From assembly GCA_963772815.1 (NCBI GenBank), contig CAVYYV010000004.1, forward strand, positions 496,001 through 560,000: a DNA stretch of 64,000 nucleotides, in the 5' to 3' direction. The notes under the pieces were generated by a model. That model ran no database searches. It was not told where the DNA came from and was given only the letters and a program-made list of their open reading frames with translations. A program made the position numbers and the translations under genes. Source of the DNA: DATFFO01 sp963772815 (GTDB lineage Bacteria > Actinomycetota > Acidimicrobiia > Spongiisociales > ZC4RG35). Positions 8,874 to 17,037 of the stretch are shown here, piece by piece; position 1 is the first letter of the stretch, and every line of letters begins with the position of its first letter.

Positions 8874-9860
8874 TCAGGAGCCGAAGGGCTTGCGGCCGGG
8901 GCCATTTCTGACCACCGCGTTCCACACCGTCTCGTAATGATCGCGATCGAAGCGGTCGATGTGGGGCAGAACGAATTCGTCCCAGGCCATGCGCAGCGGG
9001 TCGTCGGCGCCGGCGTGAACTCGGAGGCCGATGGGTATCCGGTCCAATATGGAGCGTAGGGAGAGGGGCGATTCCACTCTCGTTCCGGCGTCGGCCGTGT
9101 CGAACGAGGCGTTCACCTCCAGGGCCAGCCGGGCAATGGCTTCGATGTAGTCGGCGTGCAGGGTCGGATACCGCACCTCCAGCATGGCCTTCACCTGTGC
9201 ATCGGTTGGAAGGTTCTTTTCCCAAATCACCCAGCGATCGGCGAACGCCTTGTTGAGAGTCTGAGTGCCGGCGTAGTCGCGCAGATCGGTGGGGTTCATG
9301 GTTCCGAACACCCGGACGTCATCGCGGAGCCGTACGGTCTCACCGGTGGGCAGGTCGAGGGCCGCATAGCGGTCCAGCAGCCCATGGAGAGCGAAGAGCG
9401 TCTCCGCCCCGGCCGCGTTCAGCTCGGAGAGATTGAGCAGAGCGGGACCACGCAATGCCCGCGTGATCTCCCCGTCCTCCCAGCGAGATTCCGTGCCTCC
9501 CATGCCGTCGCCCTGCAGCTGGGTGGAGCCGATCAGGGTCACGTCCCGGACCTCGCCCGTGAGGGGAATCCGGTAGTAGGGAAGGCCCAGCAGGGCGGCG
9601 AACTGTTCGATGTCGTGATCCTTGCCCGTCCCCATGTGACCCCGGACGGCTACGTGCAAGGGCACGAAACCTTCGGCGTCCTGGCGGCGGATCGCCTCGA
9701 CCTGTGCGAACCGATACAGCATCCCCAGGTCGACGTAGAAGGGGTCGGGCTCGGGGACCTTGCCGGCACGTTGCTCGTCGGTGGGGGGTTCGAACCGCTC
9801 GAGCTCGATGGCCTGCCCCTGACCGGTCGGGTCGACGAAGGTAACTGTCTCGGTTGCCAT
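8874..9860 (-). CDS. MoxR/CobS-like AAA ATPase with altered Walker motifs
   Basis: A 328-residue AAA protein resembling MoxR and CobS ATPases. The P-loop position reads GHMGTGKD (74-81), with Asp where Ser or Thr should bind magnesium. The Walker B position reads LLNLSELN (141-148), with the acidic Asp replaced. Sensor-type GTMNPTD follows at about 187-193. The fold is clear, but ATP hydrolysis may be weak or absent. The start at 9860 shares one base with the stop of the VWA gene (TGATG), with AAGGAAG just upstream; an in-frame start 14 codons earlier would lie inside that gene. Such AAA+VWA pairs act as chaperone or chelatase-like complexes. Confidence 0.85.
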   Translation of the reverse strand: MATETVTFVDPTGQGQAIELERFEPPTDEQRAGKVPEPDPFYVDLGMLYRFAQVEAIRRQDAEGFVPLHVAVRGHMGTGKDHDIEQFAALLGLPYYRIPLTGEVRDVTLIGSTQLQGDGMGGTESRWEDGEITRALRGPALLNLSELNAAGAETLFALHGLLDRYAALDLPTGETVRLRDDVRVFGTMNPTDLRDYAGTQTLNKAFADRWVIWEKNLPTDAQVKAMLEVRYPTLHADYIEAIARLALEVNASFDTADAGTRVESPLSLRSILDRIPIGLRVHAGADDPLRMAWDEFVLPHIDRFDRDHYETVWNAVVRNGPGRKPFGS

Positions 9861-11995
9861 CAGGAGGCTTCCTTTCTCATGGCTGAAGATCGCACCCACC
9901 ACGCGTCCATCCCGTGCAGGGCGAGGCTGCGACGCAGAGCCGATCTGGTCCCGTCGACCATGGCCGTTGCCAGTTGCTCAGGTTGTTCCACCACCTCGGC
10001 CCGGTGGTAGGCATTCTCAACGGTGTTGTCTCCGATTCCTATTCCGAGCACCGTGGTGCCTCCGGCTTCGACCGCCGTGACGGCCGAGCGGAGATCATCG
10101 ACCGAACCCCGAGTCATGCCGTCTGCCAGCACGATGAGAACCCGGACTTGGGCTCCCAGGCGCCCCATGCGCTCGGCGGCGTGGATCACGTTGTACTCGT
10201 CCACGTTGGCCGCTTTCTCGAACATCGACACCGGTGGAGCGGTGCGGGGATCTCGCCGGGCCAGAGCGGCCGCCTTGCGGGGCTCGGCGGCGGTCCAGAA
10301 CAAACCTGCCAACGCATCCTCGGATTCCCGCCAGGGCCGGTCGAACGGCTTGACGATGTAGTGGTTGACCGTGGCCGTCAGCCGGTCGGCCGCAGCCCCT
10401 TGACTCTGGCGGAGCCCGGCGGTGGCCGCCGAGCGGTTCCGGGTGTACGACCACTCGCTGTCGTCGGATCGAGCTGCGAACCCCCGGTTGAACAGGGCAA
10501 CCTCGAAGTCGATCTGCAGCTCGTCGGCCAGGTGGGCGAGAGTCCACGCCCCCAACAGGGCCGCCGACATCCCCCAGGGTTTCGATGTGGGTGTGCCGAG
10601 CTGGCGTCCGCCGCCCGGGCGGGACATCAGCATCGATGCGGACGCATCGACCAGAAGACTCACGGCGTAGGTGCGTCTGGTGCGGGCAGCCCGTCGTTCG
10701 TACAGCCTCTGGTAGAGGCCCGCGCCGATGAAGAGGGCGGCATGGGGCGAGACGTCTCCCTGGTCATAGCCGGAGCGCAGGCCCCGCCTCTGATTGGCGG
10801 TGAACAGTGGGAACAGCTCGCCCGACACGTGACGCTGGGCGACGCCCCAGGATCCGGCGGCTTCCGCCATGACCCGGCGGCCGTCACTGCCGAATGTGGC
10901 GAAGGTGCGGGGGATCGCCGACACGAGCAGCGGCCCGGACTGACCGGTGGGCAGGAACACGCGAGGGGCCTGGCTCACCCGCAAGAGCTGGTCGGTAGAG
11001 GCCTCTCCCGCCATCTCCGAGACCCCCTGTCGATCCGACTCACCCGAGCGGGCCTGAGCCGTGCGGCGAGTGTCCTGATAGGAATCCGAATCGTGCACCA
11101 CGGGGCTCAGCAACCGAATCTCGTCCACGCCGGACGCCGCCCTCTCGGCATCGGCGGTGTCGGTCAACTTGCGCTGCGCGGCGGTGGCCGATTCCGGGAC
11201 CGTGGTGACGAGGCCGTGCGCCCGGGCGATCGCCTCGAGTTTGAAGGCGACGCCCGCCACCTCCCACGGGTCATCTGATTGGGCCGCCTCCTCCAGAAGG
11301 CCGGAGGCTTCGTCCAGGGCGACCGCGGCCCGGCCATCGAGCCGCTTCTCCAGGACTTCACGGGCCATGTGGTCGCCCGTCAGCAGGAAACAACCGAGCA
11401 TGAATTGCGCCAGGCCTCCCGACCGGGCCACCGCCCCCGAGAAAGCTGCCCGGTACAGGTCGGTCAGCACCGACCGGGCCCCGGGGTAACCCGCCATTCC
11501 CAGTCTCTCCTGGCGAGCATCCTCGATGGTGAAGAAGAGGGCCTCGGTGACCGGGCCACCCGCTCGCTCGAGAGCGGTCAGGAGGTCGATCCCCTCTTCG
11601 GCTTCAACGACCTTGCCTCCATCCGGTGGACGAGCTTGGGCCGTGTCCTTCTCCCGCCGGGGCCAGTCGTCGGGTATGGGGCGGCGCTCGTCGAGGTCGG
11701 TGGAGAGAAGATGGACGACCTCGTGCAGGGCGGACGCCAGAGCGACCTCCGCCGGGGTGACGGGCGCATTGCGGTTGTAGGCCGCTTGAAAGATACGCGG
11801 GTCGCACACGATCTCGCCGGGAGACGAGGATGACTCCGACCCCAGGCGCACCCGGAGCTCATCGTTGCCGGCCAGGGTGCGGGCGAATCGGGTGATGGCG
11901 GGCGCAACCCTTTGATACCGGGCCACGACCGCCTCGATGGCCCGGTCATCGGGCTCCATCAGGTCGGACAGCATCGTCTGGTGTCGAGATGGCAT
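9860..11995 (-). CDS. VWA-domain protein with N-terminal HExxH motif, partner of the AAA ATPase
   Basis: A 711-residue protein. Near the N-terminus is ASALHEVVHLL (HEVVH 91-95), a zincin-type motif. The middle resembles CobT-like segments (ALFFTIEDARQERLG), and the C-terminal third is a von Willebrand A domain with an intact MIDAS, LLVDASASM (DASAS at about 450-454). The layout resembles the putative-metallopeptidase plus VWA-like proteins (COG3864/DUF2201 type) that pair with MoxR ATPases. Whether it is a protease is unproven. The start at 11995 was chosen because the longer frame (to 12223) has low-complexity sequence and would overlap the divergent peptidase gene. It is coupled to the AAA gene by a 1-base overlap. 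Confidence 0.82.
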   Translation of the reverse strand: MPSRHQTMLSDLMEPDDRAIEAVVARYQRVAPAITRFARTLAGNDELRVRLGSESSSSPGEIVCDPRIFQAAYNRNAPVTPAEVALASALHEVVHLLSTDLDERRPIPDDWPRREKDTAQARPPDGGKVVEAEEGIDLLTALERAGGPVTEALFFTIEDARQERLGMAGYPGARSVLTDLYRAAFSGAVARSGGLAQFMLGCFLLTGDHMAREVLEKRLDGRAAVALDEASGLLEEAAQSDDPWEVAGVAFKLEAIARAHGLVTTVPESATAAQRKLTDTADAERAASGVDEIRLLSPVVHDSDSYQDTRRTAQARSGESDRQGVSEMAGEASTDQLLRVSQAPRVFLPTGQSGPLLVSAIPRTFATFGSDGRRVMAEAAGSWGVAQRHVSGELFPLFTANQRRGLRSGYDQGDVSPHAALFIGAGLYQRLYERRAARTRRTYAVSLLVDASASMLMSRPGGGRQLGTPTSKPWGMSAALLGAWTLAHLADELQIDFEVALFNRGFAARSDDSEWSYTRNRSAATAGLRQSQGAAADRLTATVNHYIVKPFDRPWRESEDALAGLFWTAAEPRKAAALARRDPRTAPPVSMFEKAANVDEYNVIHAAERMGRLGAQVRVLIVLADGMTRGSVDDLRSAVTAVEAGGTTVLGIGIGDNTVENAYHRAEVVEQPEQLATAMVDGTRSALRRSLALHGMDAWWVRSSAMRKEAS

Positions 11996-12057
11996 CAGCC
12001 GCCCATCATCCCATACTCGGCGCCGGACCCCAGTCGCGTTGTGGTCGGGCACGTCCA

Positions 12058-12063
12058 TACAAT
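12058..12063 (+). promoter_or_regulatory. Probable -10 element of the M16 peptidase gene
   Basis: TACAAT, 7 bases before the ATG at 12071, with no Shine-Dalgarno. Leaderless start is likely. Confidence 0.5.
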
Positions 12064-12070
12064 CAGCGCA

Positions 12071-13333
12071 ATGCACTACGACCTCACCACTCTTCCCGGC
12101 GGCCTCAGGGTGATCACCGAGCAGATGCCCTCGCTGCGCTCGGTGGCGGTGGGCTGCTGGGTCGACACCGGCACCCGCGACGAACTGCCGTCCGAGGCCG
12201 GCGCCAGCCACTTTCTCGAGCACCTCCTCTTCAAGGGCTCCGAGCGCCTCTCCGCCCGTGAGATCGCCGAGACCTTCGACGCCATGGGTGCAGAGTCCAA
12301 CGCCTTCACCTCCAAGGACTACACCTGCTTCTGGGCTCGTCTCCTCGATCAGGACCTACCCAAAGGGCTGGAGGTTTTGGCCGAGATGCTTCAGAAGCCT
12401 GCGTTTCGAACCCGGGAGATCGATGCCGAGCGTCAGGTCGTGATAGAGGAGATCAACATGAACGAGGACGATCCCTCTGACGTGGCATTCGAGCAGTTCG
12501 TCCAGGCTGTGTTCGAGGGGCACCCTCTCGAACGGCCCGTGCTGGGCACCAAGGAGTCGATCAGGGCCATGGCCCGCGACGACATCGCCGGGTACTGGAG
12601 CAGGCGCTATGCCCCCAGGTCGACCGTCGTCGCCATGGCGGGCTCAATAGAGCACGAGCAGGTGGTGAAGATGGTCGATTCCCTCTTTGGCGACTGGACG
12701 GGCAACTGGACCGGCACCGAGGCCGATCACGAGTCGGACCACGTCGTCGAAGACGCCAGAGCCCGCATAGTCAATCGTGAGACCGAACAGGCCCACCTCG
12801 TGTTGGGCGGCCTCGGCATCGACAGGACCGACCCCCGCCGCTGGGCTTTCCACGTGCTCCATCAGGTTCTGGGTGGGGGGATGTCGTCCCGCCTCTTCGA
12901 CGAGATCAGGGAGAAGAGGGGTCTGGCATATGCCGTGTACAGCTTCCGGATGGCCCATGCCGACGCCGGAGCCTGGGGTGTCTACGTGGGAACGACCCCC
13001 GCCCAGGCCGAGACTGCCCTGGAGCTGATCGAAGACGAGATCGGCAAGGTGATGGCGGAAGGCATCACCGAGGACGAGCTGGAGCGGGCCAAGGGATCCA
13101 TGCGTGGAGGCCTGGCGCTGGCGCTGGAGGATGCCAACTCCCGCATGGTTCGGCTGGGGCGTGATGAGTTGACCGGTGCGCCTCACTATTCGGTCGACGA
13201 GCGCCTCTCACTCTTGGAGGCCGTGACCCTCGACGACGTCCGCAACGTGGCCAACCAGTTGATGGGTGGCCACCGCGTGCTGGGAGCCGTGGGCCCCTTC
13301 TCGGACGGCGACCTGGATCGCTTCGTCCACTGA
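12071..13333 (+). CDS. M16 family zinc metallopeptidase (pitrilysin/processing peptidase-like)
   Basis: A 420-residue M16B peptidase. The inverted zinc motif HFLEH is at 47-51, with the distal glutamate in VVIEEI at about 126-127, 75-76 residues later as usual. The C-terminal half holds the inactive-lobe features (GGGMSSRLFDEIREKRGLAYAVYS). Members resemble mitochondrial processing peptidase beta and bacterial YmxG, and degrade short or unfolded peptides. No signal peptide is visible, so it is cytoplasmic. In many actinobacteria this gene lies between pnp and dapB or dapA, and dapA is here about 1 kb downstream. The start is supported by TACAAT 7 bases upstream rather than by a Shine-Dalgarno. 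Confidence 0.93.
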   Translation: MHYDLTTLPGGLRVITEQMPSLRSVAVGCWVDTGTRDELPSEAGASHFLEHLLFKGSERLSAREIAETFDAMGAESNAFTSKDYTCFWARLLDQDLPKGLEVLAEMLQKPAFRTREIDAERQVVIEEINMNEDDPSDVAFEQFVQAVFEGHPLERPVLGTKESIRAMARDDIAGYWSRRYAPRSTVVAMAGSIEHEQVVKMVDSLFGDWTGNWTGTEADHESDHVVEDARARIVNRETEQAHLVLGGLGIDRTDPRRWAFHVLHQVLGGGMSSRLFDEIREKRGLAYAVYSFRMAHADAGAWGVYVGTTPAQAETALELIEDEIGKVMAEGITEDELERAKGSMRGGLALALEDANSRMVRLGRDELTGAPHYSVDERLSLLEAVTLDDVRNVANQLMGGHRVLGAVGPFSDGDLDRFVH

Positions 13334-13390
13334 GCAACAGGAGGGGCTTGCCGCCTGCGGACCACCCTTCGAGTCCGGGCACGCCGGGTG

Positions 13391-13774
13391 TTACCGGGGC
13401 TCGATGGTGACGAACTGGGCCATGATCGCTCCGTAGGCCAGCCCCGTCACCGCCAGTCCAACCGCCAGGCGCCAGGGTGGCCGGTCGAGCCGTCCCGCCC
13501 AGGAGGCCGCTCCCAGCCCGGCCAGGATCCAGACACCGATATCGAGTGGCCAGGCGACAGGGATCCCGCCGCCCAGCACCCCGAACAGGGCGGACACCGG
13601 AGCCGCGGCATAGAACAGGATCAGCCCGACGCTGTCACATGCCCCCGTGCATCGGTCGGACAGAACCATGGCCAGGCCCAGGGCCCCGATGGACAGGGCC
13701 CAGCCCAGCAGGGCCGCGCCGGCCAGGACGGCCGGACGGCAACCGATCCCCGCCCCGGAGGGCGATTCGGTCAC
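13391..13774 (-). CDS. Small four-helix membrane protein, unknown function
   Basis: A 127-residue protein I do not recognise. It has about four hydrophobic segments (AVLAGAALLGWALSIGALGL; VGLILFYAAAPVSALFGVLG; a PLDIGVWILAGLGAASW stretch; LAVGLAVTGLAYGAIMAQFV). A CTGAC pair of cysteines lies in the first loop. Its ATG overlaps the stop of the cyclophilin gene (ATGA), so the two are probably co-translated. Confidence 0.7.
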   Translation of the reverse strand: MTESPSGAGIGCRPAVLAGAALLGWALSIGALGLAMVLSDRCTGACDSVGLILFYAAAPVSALFGVLGGGIPVAWPLDIGVWILAGLGAASWAGRLDRPPWRLAVGLAVTGLAYGAIMAQFVTIEPR

Positions 13775-14277
13775 GCTTCGGTGACCTCCACAGACTTCAT
13801 CACGACGTCTTCGACGGGCTTCTCGCCCTGTCGGGGAAGTGCCGCGATGGCGTCGACGGCGTCCATACCCGACGTGACTCGCCCGAAGATCGTGTATTGG
13901 TGAGGCAAACCCACGTCGTCGAGGCAGATGAAGAACTGGCTTCCGTTGGTATTGGGACCGGCGTTTGCCATGGCCACGGTGCCGCGGCTGTAGTTTCCGG
14001 AGCCCTCCAGTTCGTCCCGGAACTTGTAACCGGGCCCACCCCGCCCGGTTCCGGTCGGGTCACCGCCCTGGATGACGAAGCCGGGTACCACGCGATGGAA
14101 TATGACTCCGTCGTAGTAACCATCCCGGGCCAGGTGAACGAAGTTGTTGACCGCCAGGGGAGCGCTGACGGGATCGAACTCGATGAGGATGTCGCCCTGG
14201 TTGGTCTCCAGTTTGGCGGTGTAGGTGGTGTCGAGATCGATCTCGAGATCGGGAGCTCGGTCGTATTGCTTGGCCAT
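13771..14277 (-). CDS. Peptidyl-prolyl cis-trans isomerase, cyclophilin type
   Basis: A 168-residue single-domain cyclophilin. It catalyses cis-trans isomerisation of Xaa-Pro bonds. Active-site sequences are present: FHRVVPGFVIQGGDPTGTG (catalytic Arg and Gln), GTVAMANAG and NGSQFFI. It has no signal peptide or lipobox, so it is cytosolic. GAGGAG lies just upstream of the ATG, a clear Shine-Dalgarno. It overlaps by 4 bases the small membrane-protein gene downstream on the same strand and diverges from dapA. Confidence 0.95.
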   Translation of the reverse strand: MAKQYDRAPDLEIDLDTTYTAKLETNQGDILIEFDPVSAPLAVNNFVHLARDGYYDGVIFHRVVPGFVIQGGDPTGTGRGGPGYKFRDELEGSGNYSRGTVAMANAGPNTNGSQFFICLDDVGLPHQYTIFGRVTSGMDAVDAIAALPRQGEKPVEDVVMKSVEVTEA

Positions 14278-14400
14278 GTCTCTCCTCGGACGCGGGCGTG
14301 CCTGTGATCGTCAGCATGGCAGCGTGTGAACCTGGACCCGAAGCCGGGGCAAGGTATCGGGCCGACGGTGCCCATTCTGTGCTGCGCCATCCGGGCGCGG

Positions 14401-14406
14401 TAACCT
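14401..14406 (+). promoter_or_regulatory. Probable -10 element of dapA
   Basis: TAACCT, 6 bases before the GTG start of dapA. Leaderless arrangement; no good -35. Confidence 0.45.
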
Positions 14407-14412
14407 TGGCCC

Positions 14413-15318
14413 GTGCCGAGTTTCGATACCCCACCCCCATTCGGTCCGGTGCTGACGGCCATGATCACCCCATTCACCCCCGATGGGGCGGTCGACCATG
14501 ACCGAGCGTGGCGGCTGGCCCGCTTCCTGTCTGAGCACGGGTCGGACGGCCTGGTGGTGACGGGCACGACCGGAGAGTCACCCACCCTGACCGAGGACGA
14601 GAAGGTGGCCCTGTACAGGACCGTCGTCGAGGCGGTTCAGAACAAGGCAACCATGGTCGTGGCGGGCACAGGCACCTACGACACCGCCGAGTCCGTGCGA
14701 CTCTCCCAGCGAGCTGCAGAGGCCGGGGTGGACGGCTTGATGGCGGTCACGCCTTACTACTCCAAGCCCGAGCAAGAGGGGGTGGCCCGTCACTTCGAGG
14801 CGATTGCCGACTCCACCGACCTCCCCGTCCTGGTCTACAACATTCCCGGCCGCACCGGCCGCAGGATCGAGGTGGCCACGCTGGCTCGTTTGGCGCGGCA
14901 TCCCCGAATAGTGGCCACCAAGGATGCAGTGATGGACATCGACTTCACATCCGAGACCACCCACGAGGTCGACGACATGGTCGTCTACTCGGGCCAGGAC
15001 TCCTACACCCTCGCCATGATGGCGGTGGGCGCGGTAGGGGTCGTCTCGGTGATCAGCCACCTGGCCGGGCCCAGCGTGGCGACCATGGTCGAGGCGGCGG
15101 GTGCCGGCGACATGGCCAGGGCCCGTCGGCTGCACCATGATCTCCTCCCTCTGTGCCGGGCCTGCTTCCTGGAATCCAATCCCTCGCCCGTCAAGGCGGC
15201 CATGTCCACCCTGTGGGAGCCCGTAGGCGACCCTCGCCTTCCGCTGGTGCCCGCCTCTCATGAGACGGTGAGCGCGGTGGAAGAGGCGGTCGCCTTGCTC
15301 CAGGTGGCAACGGCTTGA
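14413..15318 (+). CDS. dapA: 4-hydroxy-tetrahydrodipicolinate synthase
   Basis: A 301-residue aldolase-type TIM barrel. It condenses pyruvate with aspartate semialdehyde in the lysine/diaminopimelate pathway. The GTTGESPTL motif holds the threonines that bind pyruvate. VLVYNIPGRTGR carries the catalytic tyrosine and IVATKDAV the Schiff-base lysine. The GTG start has no Shine-Dalgarno but TAACCT lies 6 bases upstream. It is followed after 34 bases by rnj and then ftsK, an order widely kept in actinobacteria. Confidence 0.96.
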   Translation: MPSFDTPPPFGPVLTAMITPFTPDGAVDHDRAWRLARFLSEHGSDGLVVTGTTGESPTLTEDEKVALYRTVVEAVQNKATMVVAGTGTYDTAESVRLSQRAAEAGVDGLMAVTPYYSKPEQEGVARHFEAIADSTDLPVLVYNIPGRTGRRIEVATLARLARHPRIVATKDAVMDIDFTSETTHEVDDMVVYSGQDSYTLAMMAVGAVGVVSVISHLAGPSVATMVEAAGAGDMARARRLHHDLLPLCRACFLESNPSPVKAAMSTLWEPVGDPRLPLVPASHETVSAVEEAVALLQVATA

Positions 15319-15352
15319 TCTCGGTTCCGTCGCCTTCGCTGGTGTCCCCCTC

Positions 15353-16987
15353 GTGACGGTCTCGGTCAGCTTCCTCGGAGGTCTGGGTGAGATCGGCCGC
15401 AATTGCGCCGCACTCGAAATCGACGGGCGGATCTGCCTGATCGATTGCGGCCTCATGTTCCCCGAGGAGGACATGCTCGGAGTGGATCTGGTGTTCCCCG
15501 ACTGGTCATGGCTGGTGGAACGGCGCCAGGACGTCGAATTCGTGCTCTTGACTCACGGCCACGAGGACCACACCGGTGCCCTCGCCTATTTCCTGCGCGA
15601 CATCGAGGTGCCTGTCTACGGTTCCCGGCTGACCGTCGACCTGGCCAAGGGCCGGATCGAGGAGATGGGGATCTCGGCCCAGCTCCACCCCGTCGAGCTG
15701 GGTGAGTGGCGTAAGCACGGGCCCTTTCATTTCAAGCTGATACGGGTCAGCCACTCGGTCCCCGACGCCACCGGAGTCGCTTTCGACACACCTGAGGGCC
15801 TCATAGTCCACTCCGGAGATTTCAAGCTCGATCCGACTCCCATCGACCATCAGCCCACCGATCTGCCTGCCTTCGCCGAGCTCGGCCAGAGAGGCGTGCG
15901 CCTCTTGCTATCGGACTCCACCAACGCCGAGGTCCGTGGGTTCGTGCCGTCGGAGTCTTCGCTCCGCAAGCCCATTGGCGACGTGATCAGCCGGGCTCCG
16001 GGCCGGGTCATCGCGGCCTGCTTCTCATCACACGTCCACCGGGTGCAGCAAATCGTCGACGCCGGCCTAGCCGCCGGGCGCCAGGTCGCCTTCTTCGGGC
16101 GCTCGATGCATCGCAACACGTCGGTGGCTCACGACTCCGGCTATCTCAGCCTGCCCCCCGATCGAATGCTGGACATCAAGGAATTGCTGGAGCTGCCCCC
16201 GGACCAACAGCTCCTGATCACCACCGGCAGCCAGGGCGAGCCCTTCGCCGCTCTGTCGCTCATGTCGCGTGAACGCCACAAGTTCGTGGAGGTCACCGAG
16301 GGCGACACGATCCTCATCTCGGCCAAGCCCATCCCCGGGAACGAGGCGGCCGTGTCCAGGGTCATAAGCCGCCTCACCAGGCTGGGGGCGCGGGTGGTCC
16401 ATGGCGGCAATGCCCCTGTTCATGTCTCCGGTCACGCGGCGCGCGACGAGCTGCTCACGTTCCTCAACGTGGTGCGGCCCAGGGCCTTCGTGCCCGTGCA
16501 CGGCGAGTATCGCCACCTGCATGCCCATGCCGACCTGGCACGCGAGATGGGGGTTGCCGAAGTGGACGTGCTCGAGGACGGAGACAAGGTCATCCTCACG
16601 GCCGATGCCACCCAGGTCGTCCGTCGAGCCGTGCCGGCGGGATATGTCTACCTGGACGGCGCCAGCTATGGCGAGGTCCAGAGCGCCGTCCTCCGGGACC
16701 GCAGCCATCTGGCCGATGAGGGCGTGGTGGTCGTCACGGTGGGGATCGATCGGGACGCGAATGTCGTCCTCGGACCGGACCTCGACAGCCACGGCCTGAT
16801 GGACGATCCCGACGTCGTCCTGGAGAAGGCAGCCGACGCGGTTCGCCAGGCCATCGCCGAAGGGCTCGACCAGGCCGAGGACGGCATGAACGGCATCCAG
16901 AGACTGGTTCGACAGGCCACCGCCCGGGTGATCCGCAACGAGGTGAGCCGCAAGCCGGTCATCATCCCGGTCGTGTTCCAGCTCTGA
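15353..16987 (+). CDS. rnj: Ribonuclease J
   Basis: A 544-residue metallo-beta-lactamase/beta-CASP ribonuclease with LLTHGHEDHTG (68-74 for the metal-binding HGHEDH core), VHSGDFK, a beta-CASP segment (TTGSQGEP) and VHGEYRHLHAHA near the C-terminal side of the core. RNase J has endonuclease and 5'-3' exonuclease activities and takes part in mRNA decay and rRNA maturation. RNase Y is also present in this window (34849-36390), so this organism has both decay enzymes. The start is GTG at 15353. It lies between dapA and ftsK, probably in one transcript with dapA. Confidence 0.96.
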   Translation: MTVSVSFLGGLGEIGRNCAALEIDGRICLIDCGLMFPEEDMLGVDLVFPDWSWLVERRQDVEFVLLTHGHEDHTGALAYFLRDIEVPVYGSRLTVDLAKGRIEEMGISAQLHPVELGEWRKHGPFHFKLIRVSHSVPDATGVAFDTPEGLIVHSGDFKLDPTPIDHQPTDLPAFAELGQRGVRLLLSDSTNAEVRGFVPSESSLRKPIGDVISRAPGRVIAACFSSHVHRVQQIVDAGLAAGRQVAFFGRSMHRNTSVAHDSGYLSLPPDRMLDIKELLELPPDQQLLITTGSQGEPFAALSLMSRERHKFVEVTEGDTILISAKPIPGNEAAVSRVISRLTRLGARVVHGGNAPVHVSGHAARDELLTFLNVVRPRAFVPVHGEYRHLHAHADLAREMGVAEVDVLEDGDKVILTADATQVVRRAVPAGYVYLDGASYGEVQSAVLRDRSHLADEGVVVVTVGIDRDANVVLGPDLDSHGLMDDPDVVLEKAADAVRQAIAEGLDQAEDGMNGIQRLVRQATARVIRNEVSRKPVIIPVVFQL

Positions 16988-17022
16988 TCACCTGGATCGT
17001 TGTCGGGCCGCGGAGACAGCAC

Positions 17023-17028
17023 TAACGT
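17023..17028 (+). promoter_or_regulatory. Possible -10 element of ftsK
   Basis: TAACGT, 9 bases before the ftsK ATG, consistent with a very short or absent leader. Confidence 0.35.
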
Positions 17029-17037
17029 GACTCATCC

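Noticed and set aside
11996..12223. N-terminal extension of the VWA protein
   Set aside because: It would overlap the divergent M16 gene and its promoter and lacks conserved sequence; ATG 11995 is the better start.
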